NCBI GenBank assembly: GCA_035771175.1
Contig: CM069593.1
Span: 14,025,908-14,089,907, forward strand
DNA: 64,000 nucleotides
Direction: 5' to 3'
Source of the DNA: Paratinospora sagittata
Lineage: Eukaryota; Streptophyta; Magnoliopsida; Ranunculales; Menispermaceae
In this document: piece by piece, positions 51,981 through 64,000 of the stretch
Position numbering within the stretch: position 1 is the stretch's first letter
Layout: every line of letters starts with the position of its first letter
Notes under the pieces: generated by a model
Told to the model about the DNA's origin: nothing
The model's input: only the letters and a program-made list of their open reading frames with translations
Databases searched by the model: none
Program-made: the position numbers and the translations under genes

Positions 51981-54900
51981 GCAAATTATGACTAAACATG
52001 TTTAGCTTCTTAATTCTAAGTAGTCGTTTGCCACTCGCATTTTCTTTGTAATTAAGTTGTTCATGTTGTTAAGTGTTAAACCAGTGTTAATGAATTATTG
52101 TGGTTAATATTTGTAATGTGGTTACTTAGTTACTTAGATCTAGATTCATCAATTGTATGGTGACATGTCTAAGGGTATTGGTCTATATAATGAGCTAATT
52201 GTATTTTCCAATACAAGTAAGGTTGTTTATGTATCTTCTTCTTTCTTCTTTAATTCTTTTTTTCCAATTCTCTCTAATTCTTTGTTTTCAATTTAATTTC
52301 CAACAGTTCATTCTAAAGAGCTATTTGTGTTTGTCAAGTCTTATCTGCTTCGGACTATGAGATGAGACCTAAGGCTCTTCAAGGATTAATCTTCTTACTT
52401 GATTGAAGTTGTTTTACATAGCAAATGAGTGTTTGCTCATGAACTGGTTGATATACACCCTTCCTTTCAAAAGTAGAGAGGATTAAGTCTACCTACTAAC
52501 AAAACAATTGGGCAATCATGGTGGTATGTACTTCACGAGCTTGCTACGTGCCTATGGCCTTGTTGCGAGGACTTCGTTCTTTTGTCCTTAGCCTCTGTCC
52601 ACCTCTTCCATATTATCCTAAGAATAATTCATTATGTTATTTGTTCTCTATGGCTTCTATGGGACTGCAAATTTTCTGTTTCTTTTGTGAAGACTTTCTT
52701 TTTATGACTTCCTGTCATTATGAAATTAATTGGTAGTCAAATAACAAAGTCATCACCTAATTTAGAAGAAAAAAGAAAATTAATGCAATCTATGAAGTAG
52801 CATAAGATCCTCAAACTACTAATGAACTTAAGTACTGTTAGCATTCGCGTCATCTTCCATTCTTTCTAAGTTTGGTAACTTGAAAAATCCAGCCATGGCA
52901 GTCAAAACGGGAAATTAACTTCATACTCCACTTCATGAATATTAGCAATTTTCGAATTATGGGTCTCAAAGTTAGCAATTTATTAATTTGTTTCTTTTAT
53001 TTTTTTAATTCTTCTTATGAATTAGGTGAAGAAATTCGATTGCTTGCCCAAATTCATATATACAGTATGTGTTAGGTGACATTTTTATCAAAGCGATCGT
53101 TCTTGTCTTGCTTCCATGAACTTCCTGTGTCCTGACCCTTAACATCTGTCTTTGTTCTCAGAGTAGCTGATGTCGACCTTGTCTTTTATAATTATTCATA
53201 ATGGATCTTTAGATTCGTGTTGGTGAGTGATTGTGAATGCCTTGTATAAAGCTTGCGTTCCGTGACTGATTATCAGTGATGACAAGACCTCTTTAGACTC
53301 TATGGCCGGCTCATCCCAATAATTACATATATTGTTGAGCCTGTTTGTTAGTTATAGTTTTAGGTTAAATAATTTTTAATATGATATTAAAGTTTTGGTT
53401 CAATTTGACATATTTTTTATTTATATAGTTGATATTTTTCTTCTATTGTCTTTCTTATGACTCTTCAACGTAGAATGAGGTTACACGTAAAGGAGAGTAT
53501 TAATGATAGTTTAATATATATTGTTAGTCTATTGCTTCCTTTTCTTTAAAAAATAAAAGTAAAAATTGCAACTATGCATTCTATGACTACAAATATTACA
53601 ATTATGCAATTATTTCTCTTGAATGCACGTGTATTAGGTATTTCTAGGTGAACTAGCTTTTCTACACTGCATATTTTAATATATGGACAACATAATTATT
53701 AGGAGTGGTAAAAAAATCGAGAATAAACAGACTGTTCCCTCATGTACATATGTGATAATCAAATACTCAGCTTGGGTATTATTTTTTGTCACCATAATAA
53801 TTAAAAAATGAAATAATAAAAAAAAAAAAACTTTAAATTGTTATTGCACCACGTGTCTCGAGCCCACCTTGGCAACTGTCTAACTTGTCTCCTTGTTTTC
53901 ATGAACACGACAAAGCCATAAAATTGTCTCTTCTCTCACTATTATGAATTCGAACCCCTTGTACGTTCGGTCCTGAATACGGTAATGTTTTGGTGAAAGC
54001 AAAGCCGTGTTTCCTGTAAAAGATGCAATATCTTTGCCTTCTATATAAAGGGGCATTCTACTACAAAGAGTGCTTAATTAATTTAAATTTTTTTTCTTAA
54101 CTTTCATTAGCCGATTAATTGGGCTAAAGATTGAATAAGAAAATCTTATGTGGGGTTTTAATAATCTTAGGTGCTGGCCACTGATTTCCCATAAAGTTGA
54201 TCAGTTCATCATAAAAGTTGATGCACAAAATCAAAGTACAGATATTTTGATAAAGCTAAATTTTGTGTTTCTAATCTGTCTTTCCACAATTTTACCTCAA
54301 AAATTAAGATAAGTATTTAAAATTTTCCAAAAACTTGTTTGATTTGAGTATTTTCAAAGTATTTAAAAATTGCATTTTAATTTAACTTTAAAATTTGAGA
54401 AAAAAAGAAGAAGAATACAATAAAAAGTTGTTTTCTCTGTTTTTAAAAAATGAACTCTAAAAATAACTTTTAAAAAATAAGTTTTTAAAAATTAATTTTG
54501 AGTTGAATACCAAACGGCCCTAAAATACTACTTTTCTTTTGTTTTAATCTATACTAAGACTTGCCCCAAATATATATATATATTTTATATTAAGACATAA
54601 TTAAATATAAGTATGAATTTAAATTGTTAATATAAAATTTGTGTTTATAATTTATCTTTTTACAATTTCACCACTAAGTATGAAGTGGTAAAAAATTAAG
54701 GTAAATATCTAATGTTACGTTCCGTTTATAATTTGAATATTGTTTTCTCCGTCCGATAACTTGAAAATACAAAAAATATGTTTGGCTAATTGAAATTCAA
54801 AAATAATTTTTTTAATTTACAAAAACAAATATGATGTTTTTAGGAGATAATTTTTCTATATTTTCTAAAAATAATATTTTTTCTTAACTTTTTTTTTTAA

Positions 54901-55178
54901 ATATTTTTGAATCACAGCTAATTAAACAAATTTTTTATAACTATTTTTACATTGTTTTTTTAAACACTGAAACCAAATTTAAAAACAATACTAAAGGCAA
55001 TCTAAGTTTTTTGCTTTTTACTTTGTATTCTAATTTTCGTATCACAAAATCAATCGGCAACCTAAACTATTCAATCTATTTTAAGACTTACCAAAAAAAA
55101 ATCTATATTAAGACATAATTAAATATAAGTATGAGTTTAAATTGTTAATTTAGATTCTGTTTCTTGTAGTCAACGACT
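51981..55178. other. intergenic, no gene seen
   Basis: 3' flank of the SDR gene, then AT-rich spacer with many T and A tracts. An open frame at 52518-52736 has no domain. No transposon ends were recognised. Confidence 0.4.
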
Positions 55179-55207
55179 CAACAACAACAACAACAACAAC
55201 AACAACA
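55179..55207. repeat. (CAA)n microsatellite
   Basis: About nine and a half uninterrupted CAA units, just before the GC-richer promoter region of the PP2C gene. Confidence 0.95.
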
Positions 55208-55374
55208 GGGGGACCTCGAAGTCCGCGTGCCACGCCTAAATCACCGGAAGATATTTATTAACTTCTAGCGGGGTGTACACAATCTTCTTCCAACTTTTAT
55301 TTCTTTAAATAAATTAAACTAAATACAAACAATAGTTTTCGGACCCGTAGAACAGAAGCTTGCAACGTGTCCAC

Positions 55375-55757
55375 CGCGACCAGCAAGGTCGTACATCTAA
55401 CGACACCTCAACAAAAAACACGTGTCGCACGATAGAGACCTCCCGACCTCAGATATTCCCATTGGCGTCAACGACGTGAACATGTGGGACCACGTTGAAG
55501 AATCTGCCCCCGCTACGTACTCGCTTCTGATTGGTCGCCTGATATAACAGAGGAGCAAGAAAAAGATAATTCAGCGCCAAATAAATCTCGAACCCCCACG
55601 TGTCACAATCCCTGAACATCCGAGTTTTTTAAAAAAGCGAGAGGACAAAACGCAGAACACCACATGCGTGTCAGGAAAGGAAGGGCGTCCCTTCTTTCGT
55701 GTTCATTTATTATTGGACCACGTTTTTCCGGTACGAGAAGGGGAAGTGCACACGTGG
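55375..55757. promoter_or_regulatory. cluster of four ABRE/G-box elements upstream of the PP2C gene
   Basis: ACGTGTC at 55375-55381, CACGTGTC at 55419-55426 and 55597-55604, and CACGTGG at 55751-55757. ACGTG(G/T)C is the core bound by ABF/AREB bZIP factors. Several copies are generally needed for a strong ABA response, and HAI-type PP2Cs are strongly ABA-induced in Arabidopsis, so the site content and the gene identity agree. The function here is inferred. Confidence 0.75.
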
Positions 55758-56005
55758 TTACTTTCCAGATGGTGAGAGCAAAAAAGTAATTGAGATGGAC
55801 GGCTACGATGCTTTTGTGTTGGCCGAGCACCACTACGTCACACCAAATGTACATGTCTGGTCCTGCCCGTGACGGTGACTGGTAGAATTGGAGCTGCCCG
55901 AACTCTCCTTGCCCGGGAAATATGCCTCTCTCTTTCTTTCTTTTCTTTCAGAAAAGCCTGTGTTACCTGTAATAAAAAGAAACAAGGTTTTATATATCAT
56001 CTATC

Positions 56006-56014
56006 TATATATAG
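56006..56014 (+). promoter_or_regulatory. probable TATA box of the PP2C gene
   Basis: TATATATAG lies about 175 bp before the ATG, in a CT-rich to AT-rich transition, and predicts transcription from roughly 56036-56046. Alternatives such as TTATATATC at 55990 cannot be excluded. Confidence 0.5.
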
Positions 56015-56137
56015 AGCTCAGGAGAGCAGAAAATGGATCTCTTCTTTCATCTTTGTTAGTTAATTTTATTTGTTATTGTTTTCTCTTTGGCTGTCATTAA
56101 GAAATTTGAATCGGAATTCGAGGTTCGATTTTCAGTG

Positions 56138-56146
56138 ATGAATTAG
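56138..56146 (+). other. minimal upstream ORF in the PP2C leader
   Basis: ATG AAT TAG, a start followed by one codon and a stop, about 43 bases before the main ATG. A nine-codon frame at 56033-56059 (ATGGATCTC...TAG) lies at the predicted transcription start and may or may not be in the mRNA. Confidence 0.5.
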
Positions 56147-56188
56147 GGATTTTGATTTTCTTCGGTTGTTGTTGCTGATATATTTTTG

Positions 56189-57789
56189 ATGGCGGAGATC
56201 TGTTGCGGTGTCGTGGAAGAGAGTAAGACAACGGTTTCGTGCGAACGTCGCTCGCGAGCGGCGAGGCGGAAGAGGATGGAGATCAGACGCTTTAAGATCA
56301 TTTCCGGATTAGCCGTACCGTCGGAGAATGCGAAGCGCCAGAAGGTAAAGGTGTTTCCGGCGACGTCGCCTTGTAAATGCGAGAACGCGGTTGGGAATTC
56401 GGAGTTTTGTGGAGTTGAGAATGATGTGTCGCAGTCGGAGACTGGAGGATCTGTGGTTACTGAGAAATCGAGTTCTTCAAGTAGATCGTCTGTTGAGGGA
56501 TCGTCTGAGCCTAGTTCTGTAGCTTCGGTTCAAGTGGATGTGGGAACGGTTCTTAACCAGTATCCGAAGTTCGGTGTAACTTCGGTTTGTGGACGGAGGA
56601 GAGACATGGAAGATGCTGTTGCAATACATCCGGTGTTTTCTCCGGGAGAATGTGAGGATCTGGAAAGATTACATTTCTTTGGCGTTTACGATGGTCACGG
56701 ATGCTCTCATGTACGTAAGATTCTTCTGTTGCACTTCGCAGGATAGTTTGTTATATCTGCACCTTCTATCATACCTAAATGAGGTTTCTTGTTTCTTTGA
56801 ATAGGTTGCGAAGAGTTGTGGAGATCGGCTCCATCAGTTAGTTAAGGAAGAGCTAGAGAACCGCGAAGAATCTTCGGAATGGGAGGAAGCGATGAAACGA
56901 AGCTTCTCTCGCATGGACAAGGAGGTGCTTGTAAGAAGCGATGGCGTACTGAGCGGAAACTGCCGGTGCGAGCTTCAGATGCCTCAGAGCGATGCCGTCG
57001 GATCTACAGCCGTGGTCGCCGTTGTCTCAACCGATAAGATCGTCGTCGCTAACTGCGGCGATTCCCGCGCTGTTCTTTCCCGTGGCGGGAGAGCCGTCCC
57101 TCTCTCCGTCGATCATAAGGTACTGTCTTCAATTTTTACCTCCGTCTTAAGTACTAGAAGCGCTGTTTCCTTTTGAAAACCTTTAGTTAATCTTTTGTTG
57201 TCCTTTTTTTTTTCCAAATTTTTTGGTTGACAGCCTGATCGGCCGGACGAGCTGCTCCGGATCCAAGCTGCCGGAGGTCGCGTGATCTATTGGGACGGTC
57301 CACGTGTCCTCGGAGTTCTAGCCATGTCCAGAGCCATCGGTGAGCATTTCTACATTCTGAATCACTTTCTTTACCATGTATTTCACGCTTAAAAGGTCGC
57401 AAGTTAGCTGGATCTGATCTGTATACGTTCGCGCGTGTTTATCAGGTGACAATTACTTGAAACCGTACGTGAGTTCGGAACCAGAAGTTACCATAACGGA
57501 TCGAACGGAAGACGACGACTGTCTGATACTCGCCAGCGACGGACTTTGGGACGTGGTGTCCAACGACATGGCCTGTGGCATTGCTCGCATGTGCATGAGC
57601 GGCCGAGGACCAACTTCGCCGCCGTTCTCACCGGAGAACGACGTCACTTCGACAATTTTTGCCGCCGGAGACGGTTCGGATAAGGCGTGCTCCGACGCGG
57701 CGATGCTGTTAACGAAGCTCGCGATGGCTAGGAACAGCTCAGACAACGTTAGCGTGATTGTGGTGGATCTCAGAAGAAGAGACGCGTAG
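56189..57789 (+). CDS. clade A protein phosphatase 2C, HAI type, four exons
   Basis: Mg/Mn-dependent Ser/Thr phosphatase expected to dephosphorylate SnRK2 kinases and to be inhibited by PYR/PYL-bound abscisic acid. Exons 56189-56710, 56805-57119, 57234-57339 and 57446-57789 (GT-AG) give 428 residues. The TTG before the ATG is not the start. The N-terminus [10 protein letters not shown] and [19 protein letters not shown] (22-40) are characteristic of HAI1/HAI2/HAI3 rather than ABI1/HAB1. Metal-site motifs are RRRDMEDA (136-143), VYDGHGCSH (166-174), [27 protein letters not shown] and [15 protein letters not shown]. Trp299 (VIYWDGPRV) is the conserved Trp that enters the ABA receptor gate. The serine-rich stretch at 92-113 is variable. 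ABRE elements lie upstream. All key residues are present. Confidence 0.95.
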
Positions 57790-59137
57790 CAGCGAGTCAT
57801 CTAATGTGCCGTTAATTCCAACGGCCCAAGCCGTTTTTTTTAACGGCCTCCTAACTGATATGCCTTATCGCTGTCTTTTTTTTTCTTTTTAAATACCTTT
57901 ATTTTATTTGCTCATGAAATGTAAGTGTTAGGGTTAAATGTGAATGGGTCGGGGCTCAACCCTGAGAACTATTAAAAGAAAAGAAAAAGAAATGGAAAAG
58001 AAAAGAAAGTTCCTCGATAGGCTGTGGTACTTCGTTACGATCTATTAAAATAAGAAAATAATGGAGAACGAAAAATCGTTTTTGCTGGAAGTGTACGAAT
58101 CATGTGAAATTAGACATACAAAAATAAAAAAGAAAATTAAAATTACAAGTCATTATTTGTTATTAAAGGTTGACGTAATGTGTATTATTTGTTCATTTCT
58201 AATAATGTCATTTCATGAAAAGATTGAAAGGAAAATTGGAGGGGGGGAAGAAGTGGCTGTTGCGTCACTTAATCAGATTAAAAATGGGACAAAATGTTTG
58301 GAATATATTCGGCGTCCGGTGAGTTTGGGAGGATGTATGGAAGAAGGTGCTTGGAAACAACATTAGCAAATAGAGGTTTTAATTTGCGACAAAGATGCTT
58401 AAAGAAGGAGATGTCAAATAGCACTTATGCGCAATTAAAGTTCGTTATACATTTAAAGTAAATTCGATATATTCACATCGTTTGTGGTAGAATTTTTGAC
58501 GAAAAAGCATTTGGTTCATGGATGAGATGAGAGTCGGAGGAATACAAAGAAGATTAGATGAGTGAAATCTGTAGAACACAAGGGAAGATGTTAGGGCATT
58601 TTTTTGGAATTAGGGCATTTTCCTTTCTTTTATTAACTTTTCATTTTGAAAATTAAAAAGGGTGGGGATTCAATGGGAAACCCGTGACAGAGAACCATCA
58701 AAATTAGGCAAAAAAAAGTTGGGCATTACAACACTAGAACAATGGCTGGTAGTGTATTGTGACACGTTGTTTTAATATAACATTTTTCATATTATATAAG
58801 TTAGAAAAAAAATAAAAGATTACCGAGGACATTAATTAATTGATTAAGAAGGTTTTGGATGAGAAATTAAGAATGAGGGAGCTGAGGCTCCACAGGTGTT
58901 TGATTGGAGAGGTTGGAGTTAGGTCTGGTAGGAGGGAGGGGGCGTGTTTATAAAATATTGTATTAAAATAAAGTAAGAACAGGTCGACCGATCCAACATC
59001 CCTGTTCTCCTCGTCACTGCCCTCCACGTGCCTCAGTCAATAATACCATTTTTTCTTCTTTTTTTCGAAAATTAACATTATTCCCATTTCCCATGTTATA
59101 ACGTGGCAGCATCTTGGCAGTTTAAACTTTTTTTATT

Positions 59138-59160
59138 AATAATAATAATAATAATAATAA
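59138..59160. repeat. (ATA)n microsatellite
   Basis: Trinucleotide run after a T tract, uninterrupted to 59160. Confidence 0.9.
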
Positions 59161-62100
59161 CAATTGACAAGGCTGCCGTTTGAACGCCGCTCAACCAGTC
59201 AAAAGGGCTGTTTCTACCTCCTCCTCTCTTTTTTATTTTTATACTCAATCATATATCCTAAACAATAAAACTTTAATTTTTTAAAAAATGATAAATAGTT
59301 AAAGAACAACTATAAAAGTGAAATAATATGTAGAGAAGAGGATTAATGGATAGTGATGAAATAATGGTGGCAATTGTGTATTGCAATAAAAGTTAAATGG
59401 CGGAGGCATTTGTGTATTAAATGATAGATTAGTGGGCGGTAGTGAGTATAACAATAAATAAAAAGCTTGGTTGTAATTGGACAACATATATAAACATAAG
59501 ACTTATTATATTTTTATAGAATAATACTCGATTAACATATTTTATTGATATTATTTTTAAGAGTTATTAGATTGTATTAATAATGTGATTCAACATTTTT
59601 GGGGCTATGTCAAGAAAGTATATTTGTCGAATATATTTTTAAAATATTTTTCATTTTTATGGTATTTCATACAATCATATGTTACATTAACAATAAACAA
59701 ATTTTCCTGAAAAAAGAAAATATAAATACAGCACTCAAGCGTCCAATATTCTTGCCACTATTGGTACGTGCGAGACGATATAAAACGAGTTTGAACTGTA
59801 TTAATACTTATCCTAAGATAATTATAGTGAGATGAGACCAAAATGCAGTGAAACGAGTTTAAGTCCCACCACAGATTATCCTTTTAAAAAAAAAAAAAAA
59901 AAAGTGCACACCCCACCACTAATTGAAAAATTAAAATAAAATTAAAGTAAAGGGTAATGCGTATTTGATTTTGCTGTCATGTCTTCATTATCATTTTGAA
60001 AAAGAAAGTAAATAAAAGTTTTTTTTTTTTTTTTTTTTTTTTTTTCTTCTCAAGATCGTTTTGGAATGAACTTCAAATTATCACCCCAAAAGCAAAAATG
60101 GCAGACTTCATATGGCACCCCCCATTTTGAGCCGAAGAGCCTAGACTATGCCAACCACCCATTACACCACAAATCCCACCACCAATCTGAATCAGCTCAA
60201 CTGGTGCTCTCCAACGCCCTTCCCAACCATAATAACCATTATTGGTTAAGTAGAATTAAGGTTGCAGATAATTAATTACTTAGCCCAAGCAGAACTGTGC
60301 CACTAATACACATTCAATCCCTAGTTTATCCTTAATGACCCAATAACCAAATGGACTTATTGGTGGACTTAGATCTCAATCAGAATCAATATTGTCTTTA
60401 GTTAACCACCTTCATTAGGCCTACTTATAAGTTATGGTACGGAGTTTTTACTCTAGAAAGCTTCGATACTGATTTGATAAGCATTTGGGCTCCAATGAAT
60501 TAACCTCAGTTATCTCCATCTTGATGTATGTCATGTTCGAGCTGATTCATCCACTCTAATGTTATATCAATATTTTCTCAACCTACTTATAGATTTAGGA
60601 GTGAAGTTTTATTCTAAATACACCTCGATCCGTGCTGATAATGAGAGTGAGATTCTTACATGTAGAATTATTATTTCTGTCCACTCGTACATGGGATAGG
60701 AACCAATAGTCACACGGCAGGCATGTCATTCTCTAGATCATGTAGCTGTCTCATGAGCATAATCTGACGTAACAAGATTAGAATTTCCTTACCCTGTTCT
60801 CAGCTTTCGGTGACAAGTTTGTTTGTTTAAAGGTTCTCATTGAATCCCACTGATGGCTGGCATAAAAATCATGATTTGTTGTCTCTTTCTTTCTTTTCTT
60901 TTCTTCTTCTTTTTTTTTTTTTTTTGTTTTTTCTTCTTTGATAAGTAACATGAAAAACCAAGATAACTAGTAAGCACAAAACCATTGCTGCTGCTGCTGC
61001 TTTCTGTTTCTCATATCCACTGGTCTTCTGTCTTGCCAGTTCCCATTTCCACTTTCAGAATTTGTGATTGAAATCAATGAGACAAACATAAGTGTAGACT
61101 TTCTCTATATGTGCATTCCAATCAAAAATCAATTGGGCATATTGGAATTTGGTCAAAACCATTCAGGTGGAATATGAGTTGGGCCACTGATTATAAAAGA
61201 GAGACAGAACAGTTCCTATTGATGAAAAGCTTATAGCAACTGATCATGGAGTCTTACTGCTCACTCTACTGTTCCAAACACTAAACAATTTATATTAGTA
61301 CTATTGGGGATTATAAATAAAAAAGTATTTTATGAATAAATCTTCTGCAACAATTCAAATTTTCAAAAACAAAGAAAATAATTAAAGGGTAGTATGTATA
61401 CTCTATAGGATAAGTAAAAGGAGTTTTGTCGAAAGATTATACTCTGCTTATCATCAAAGAACATGTGACTAGCTATAAATAAAAGCATAATTTGATGAAT
61501 CTTTTACAAAAACACCCACCTAGTAAAAGATTCTAGAAATTTAACAAGGATTTAGGAATAAGGGCATATATAACAGGGAAGGGGGGGATGAAGAAACAGA
61601 AAAATTGTTCTAATTCTAGGGAACCACGTCTGTGACAGTTACAAGTATACATCAGGAAATCAATGAGTTCACAGGAAAGAAAAAAAAAAACTGAATGTGA
61701 TGTGAATTGTTTAGAAAGTGGGGATAGTTAAACTCACACCCTGAGAACCATTTCTCTCATCTGATTGAATTCAAAAAAGTTCTTGACAAATTATTTATGC
61801 AAACTAAGATAACAAGATGCATATATTTGACAATCCAAAGAATCAGATTCTAAGTGCCGCATGTTAGCTCGCTAGATAAAAAGTTCCAACTAAATCTTTG
61901 CTAAAGATTTGAATACACATCAAAGCATCAGATAGTGAAGCATCAGAATAATGAAGTAAAAATATTCCAGTAGTTATTGCTGCTGCGCTGCTCATTCATC
62001 ATCCAATCAAGAATTATTGTTCTTTTCGATTCTTTCGCTTCTATAACCTGTTTTGTTCCCTTCTATACCTAGTGTTCTATAAGCACTATTGTATGGAAGA

Positions 62101-62625
62101 AACACATCCCACGACGTAATCATACACACACATTAACACATATATATATATATACAAATTCATCTTTTGCAACTTGCCACTACCTCAAGTACAGCAGCAT
62201 AAACTCCCATTACATTTATATGTCACAACTCCCCTGAGATTCTGGTAGTGACCTTGAACCACTAATATATTCACTTCCATTTATTCTTATGATAATTCAA
62301 TTATCTGGTAAAAATCTGCTTTTACTAAAAGTTTTCATGTAGCAATCTGTCTATTCCATCTTCTCAACAGAGTAGCTAATATATCTCTGAAAGATCTAGG
62401 AAAAATGCAATCATATCTTGTCAAAATCTTAGAAACCACATGAAACAAGCAACTCTAGCTGCCATAATATGACAATCAAGTTTGCATATCAAAAATGTAT
62501 TCCCATTTTAAATATCCAATAGCAACCACATATTCATAGGTAAGAGATTAAGTAATATCCATTTAAGGCTGTCATAAATACTCCCACAAGCTTTTTCTTT
62601 TCTTTTCTTTTGAGAACATACTCCC

Positions 62626-62722
62626 ACAAGCAAGCTACTCATGGGTTTTCTATCATTTATTTTTAAGTACAAGCAAGCTACTCATGGGTTTTCTATCATT
62701 TATTTTTAAGTACAAGCAAGCT
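62626..62722. repeat. 43-bp tandem repeat, 2.3 copies
   Basis: Copies at 62626-62668 and 62669-62711 appear identical (ACAAGCAAGCTACTCATGGG ... ATTTTTAAGT), with a partial third at 62712-62722. CTCCCACAAGC occurs both at about 62581 and at 62621, so a larger duplication with a TTTTC-rich insert may be involved. Confidence 0.92.
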
Positions 62723-63402
62723 AGAATATATTACATATATTCTAGGCATATATGGGCAAGTCTAGTGAGGAAGACAGAAGACTAATTTTTAAGGAATCTG
62801 TAGAACATATAGACCCTCAAGTGGCAAGTGGGCTCTACAGGGCTCGTCAGTTAAAGAGGCTCAACAGGGGCTTGAGGCCCACAGAAACCTGGACATTAGG
62901 TCCAACAAACATGGCACAAAGCCCAACCAAAGATAGCCCATTCATACACTTAATTGAATGATATGAGAATGTGAGGATAGTCAATACGTTTGCCAGCAGA
63001 ATAGGGCAGCTCGTAGCAGCGAAGGTTATAGAACACGTATACTTACACCAAGAAAAGTTAGGGAGAGTACTGCTATCCATAGTTTACATTATTACTAGAG
63101 TTCCAAGTACAGAGTTCACATTTTTTTTTAGAGAATTTAGTCTTTAGCCAGCACCATGGTTGCGTAACACTGCAAGAGTAAAAGAACAGAGACAACTTCC
63201 ATTCATGTTGGCGGATGGGAGGGGTTACATATTGTCTGGAAGAACAGCTTTCCATAGTCTCCAATTATCACATACATAAACCCACAACCTGCCTACCACC
63301 AACTAAAGAAATACACAAGGAGGGAGATGACAGAAAGCAACCTCTTGAAATCCCAAACCTACAAACACCCATACAGTGACATTGAAGCCTGTAAGAAATT
63401 CC

Positions 63403-63484
63403 TTACATTTGCTTCTCACCAGTTTCTGTTTCAATAGTCTTCAGCGCCTTCAATTTCCGGTAGCCTTTATCTGTTCCAAATATC
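63403..63484 (-). CDS. last coding exon of an unidentified gene (partial)
   Basis: A CTTTCAG acceptor at 63485-63491 (minus strand) is followed by one base of a split codon and 26 codons to TAA at 63403. The reading is IFGTDKGYRKLKALKTIETE, then TGEKQM. The Lys/Glu-rich but non-repetitive composition, clean acceptor and open frame support a real terminal exon in phase 1. The rest of the gene lies within the intron up to 64000 and beyond. I do not recognise the family. The 3' UTR would run toward 63100. Confidence 0.55.
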
Positions 63485-64000
63485 CTGAAAGCATAAAAGA
63501 ATCATTAATCTCAAGTAAATAAAGGGTACAGTATACGCCCCTCAAGATAACAGTTACTATTAGGAGCAAAGAGTGAGATGAGAACAAGACAAGAAGCAGA
63601 GTATGTGTTCTACTACTAAAAAGCCATACTTCTGTTGCTTATCAATCATCAGGAGAGACGAAGGAATATGATTTTATAGGAAAGCCATGGAATCAAGAGC
63701 AAATGATAAAATGGGAAATTACAACACTAACAATTCATATTAAGGTAAGTTGAGGATGAATTTCTACAGTCAAGGGATTAGTATCCATGAATTGTTTTAA
63801 ACATTAGATTTTTTTTCTTTTTTTTAAAGAATATGACTATTTAATGATGCAGCACAGAGATGAGAAAACGAAGATAAAAAAAGAAATAAGAATAGAAGAA
63901 AAAGAAGAGAGAAAGAGATAATCAATCTTTTTTTCAATCAATCAATCATCTATCCAATCCAATTACAAACTCATTATTATCAAAGTCCAAAATATCTAAT
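63485..64000 (-). other. probable intron of the gene ending at 63403
   Basis: AT-rich sequence without a second exon I could support. A CT-rich tract and A-rich repeats fill 63810-63960. Confidence 0.4.

Larger units (their letters stand above)
57790..63402. other. intergenic, repeats only
   Basis: 3' flank of the PP2C gene and AT-rich spacer. It contains an (ATA)n microsatellite (59138-59160), an A tract (59886-59903), a long T tract (60018-60045), a pyrimidine-rich tract (60880-60945) and a 43-bp tandem repeat (62626-62722). Sequence after the T tract (60050-60280) is GC-richer and may be a retroposon on the minus strand, but no A/B boxes or TSD were found. The last few hundred bases are probably 3' UTR of the gene ending at 63403. 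Confidence 0.4.

Noticed and set aside
60018..60280. Third SINE downstream of the long T tract
   Set aside because: No A or B box and no duplicated flank could be found; left as unexplained GC-richer sequence.
62752..62961. 69-codon open frame with MGKSSEEDRR start
   Set aside because: Low-complexity flanks, no recognised family and overlapping open frame on the other strand; not supported as a gene.

Overview
The window is nuclear DNA from a flowering plant, most likely a woody or otherwise repeat-rich eudicot. It is AT-rich, with GT-AG introns, long gene-poor spacers, LTR retrotransposons primed by initiator tRNA-Met, tRNA-derived SINEs, MITEs and plant-only protein families (QALGGH zinc fingers, GeBP/DUF573, DUF604, clade A PP2C). 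The species cannot be named from the sequence alone.

Layout. A three-exon DUF604/Fringe-like Golgi glycosyltransferase lies at 406-2202 (minus). Two intronless SUPERMAN/TAC1-type C2H2 zinc-finger repressor genes follow at 7462-8040 and 14518-15402 (both minus), separated by about 6.5 kb of AT-rich spacer. From 16.4 to 31.3 kb there is no intact gene. That stretch holds a 2.06-kb solo LTR with its target-site duplication (TSD), a tRNA-derived SINE, a 42-bp perfect palindrome, a decayed LINE reverse transcriptase, a Mutator-like MITE and microsatellites. A GeBP/DUF573 transcription-factor gene is at 31310-32593 (minus).

From about 33.1 to 49.6 kb lies a three-level nest of retroelements. A decayed Ty1/copia element (minus strand) was split at its protease motif by an 11-kb Ty3/gypsy element (plus strand, TSD ATCCA). 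The gypsy gag was in turn split by a 3-kb LTR-like element of another family (TSD CAATC). The gypsy LTR family is the same one that left the solo LTR at 16.4 kb. All these elements look inactive: they carry stop codons, frameshifts, and deletions within the reverse transcriptase and integrase.

The nest ends about 120-145 bp before the start codon of a four-exon tropinone-reductase-like short-chain dehydrogenase at 49751-51980 (plus). This gene is therefore divergent from the GeBP gene and was separated from it by the insertions. A four-exon clade A PP2C gene of the HAI type (ABA co-receptor phosphatase) is at 56189-57789 (plus), with four ABRE-type ACGTG elements upstream. The last coding exon of an unidentified minus-strand gene is at 63403-63484, with the rest of that gene beyond the right edge.

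The genes form no operon or pathway cluster. The best-supported unusual features are the dated order of nested insertions, the two zinc-finger paralogues in the same orientation, the retroelement abutting the SDR promoter, the ABRE cluster, and several small transposons whose TSDs can be read directly. I did not find a convincing new biological system.
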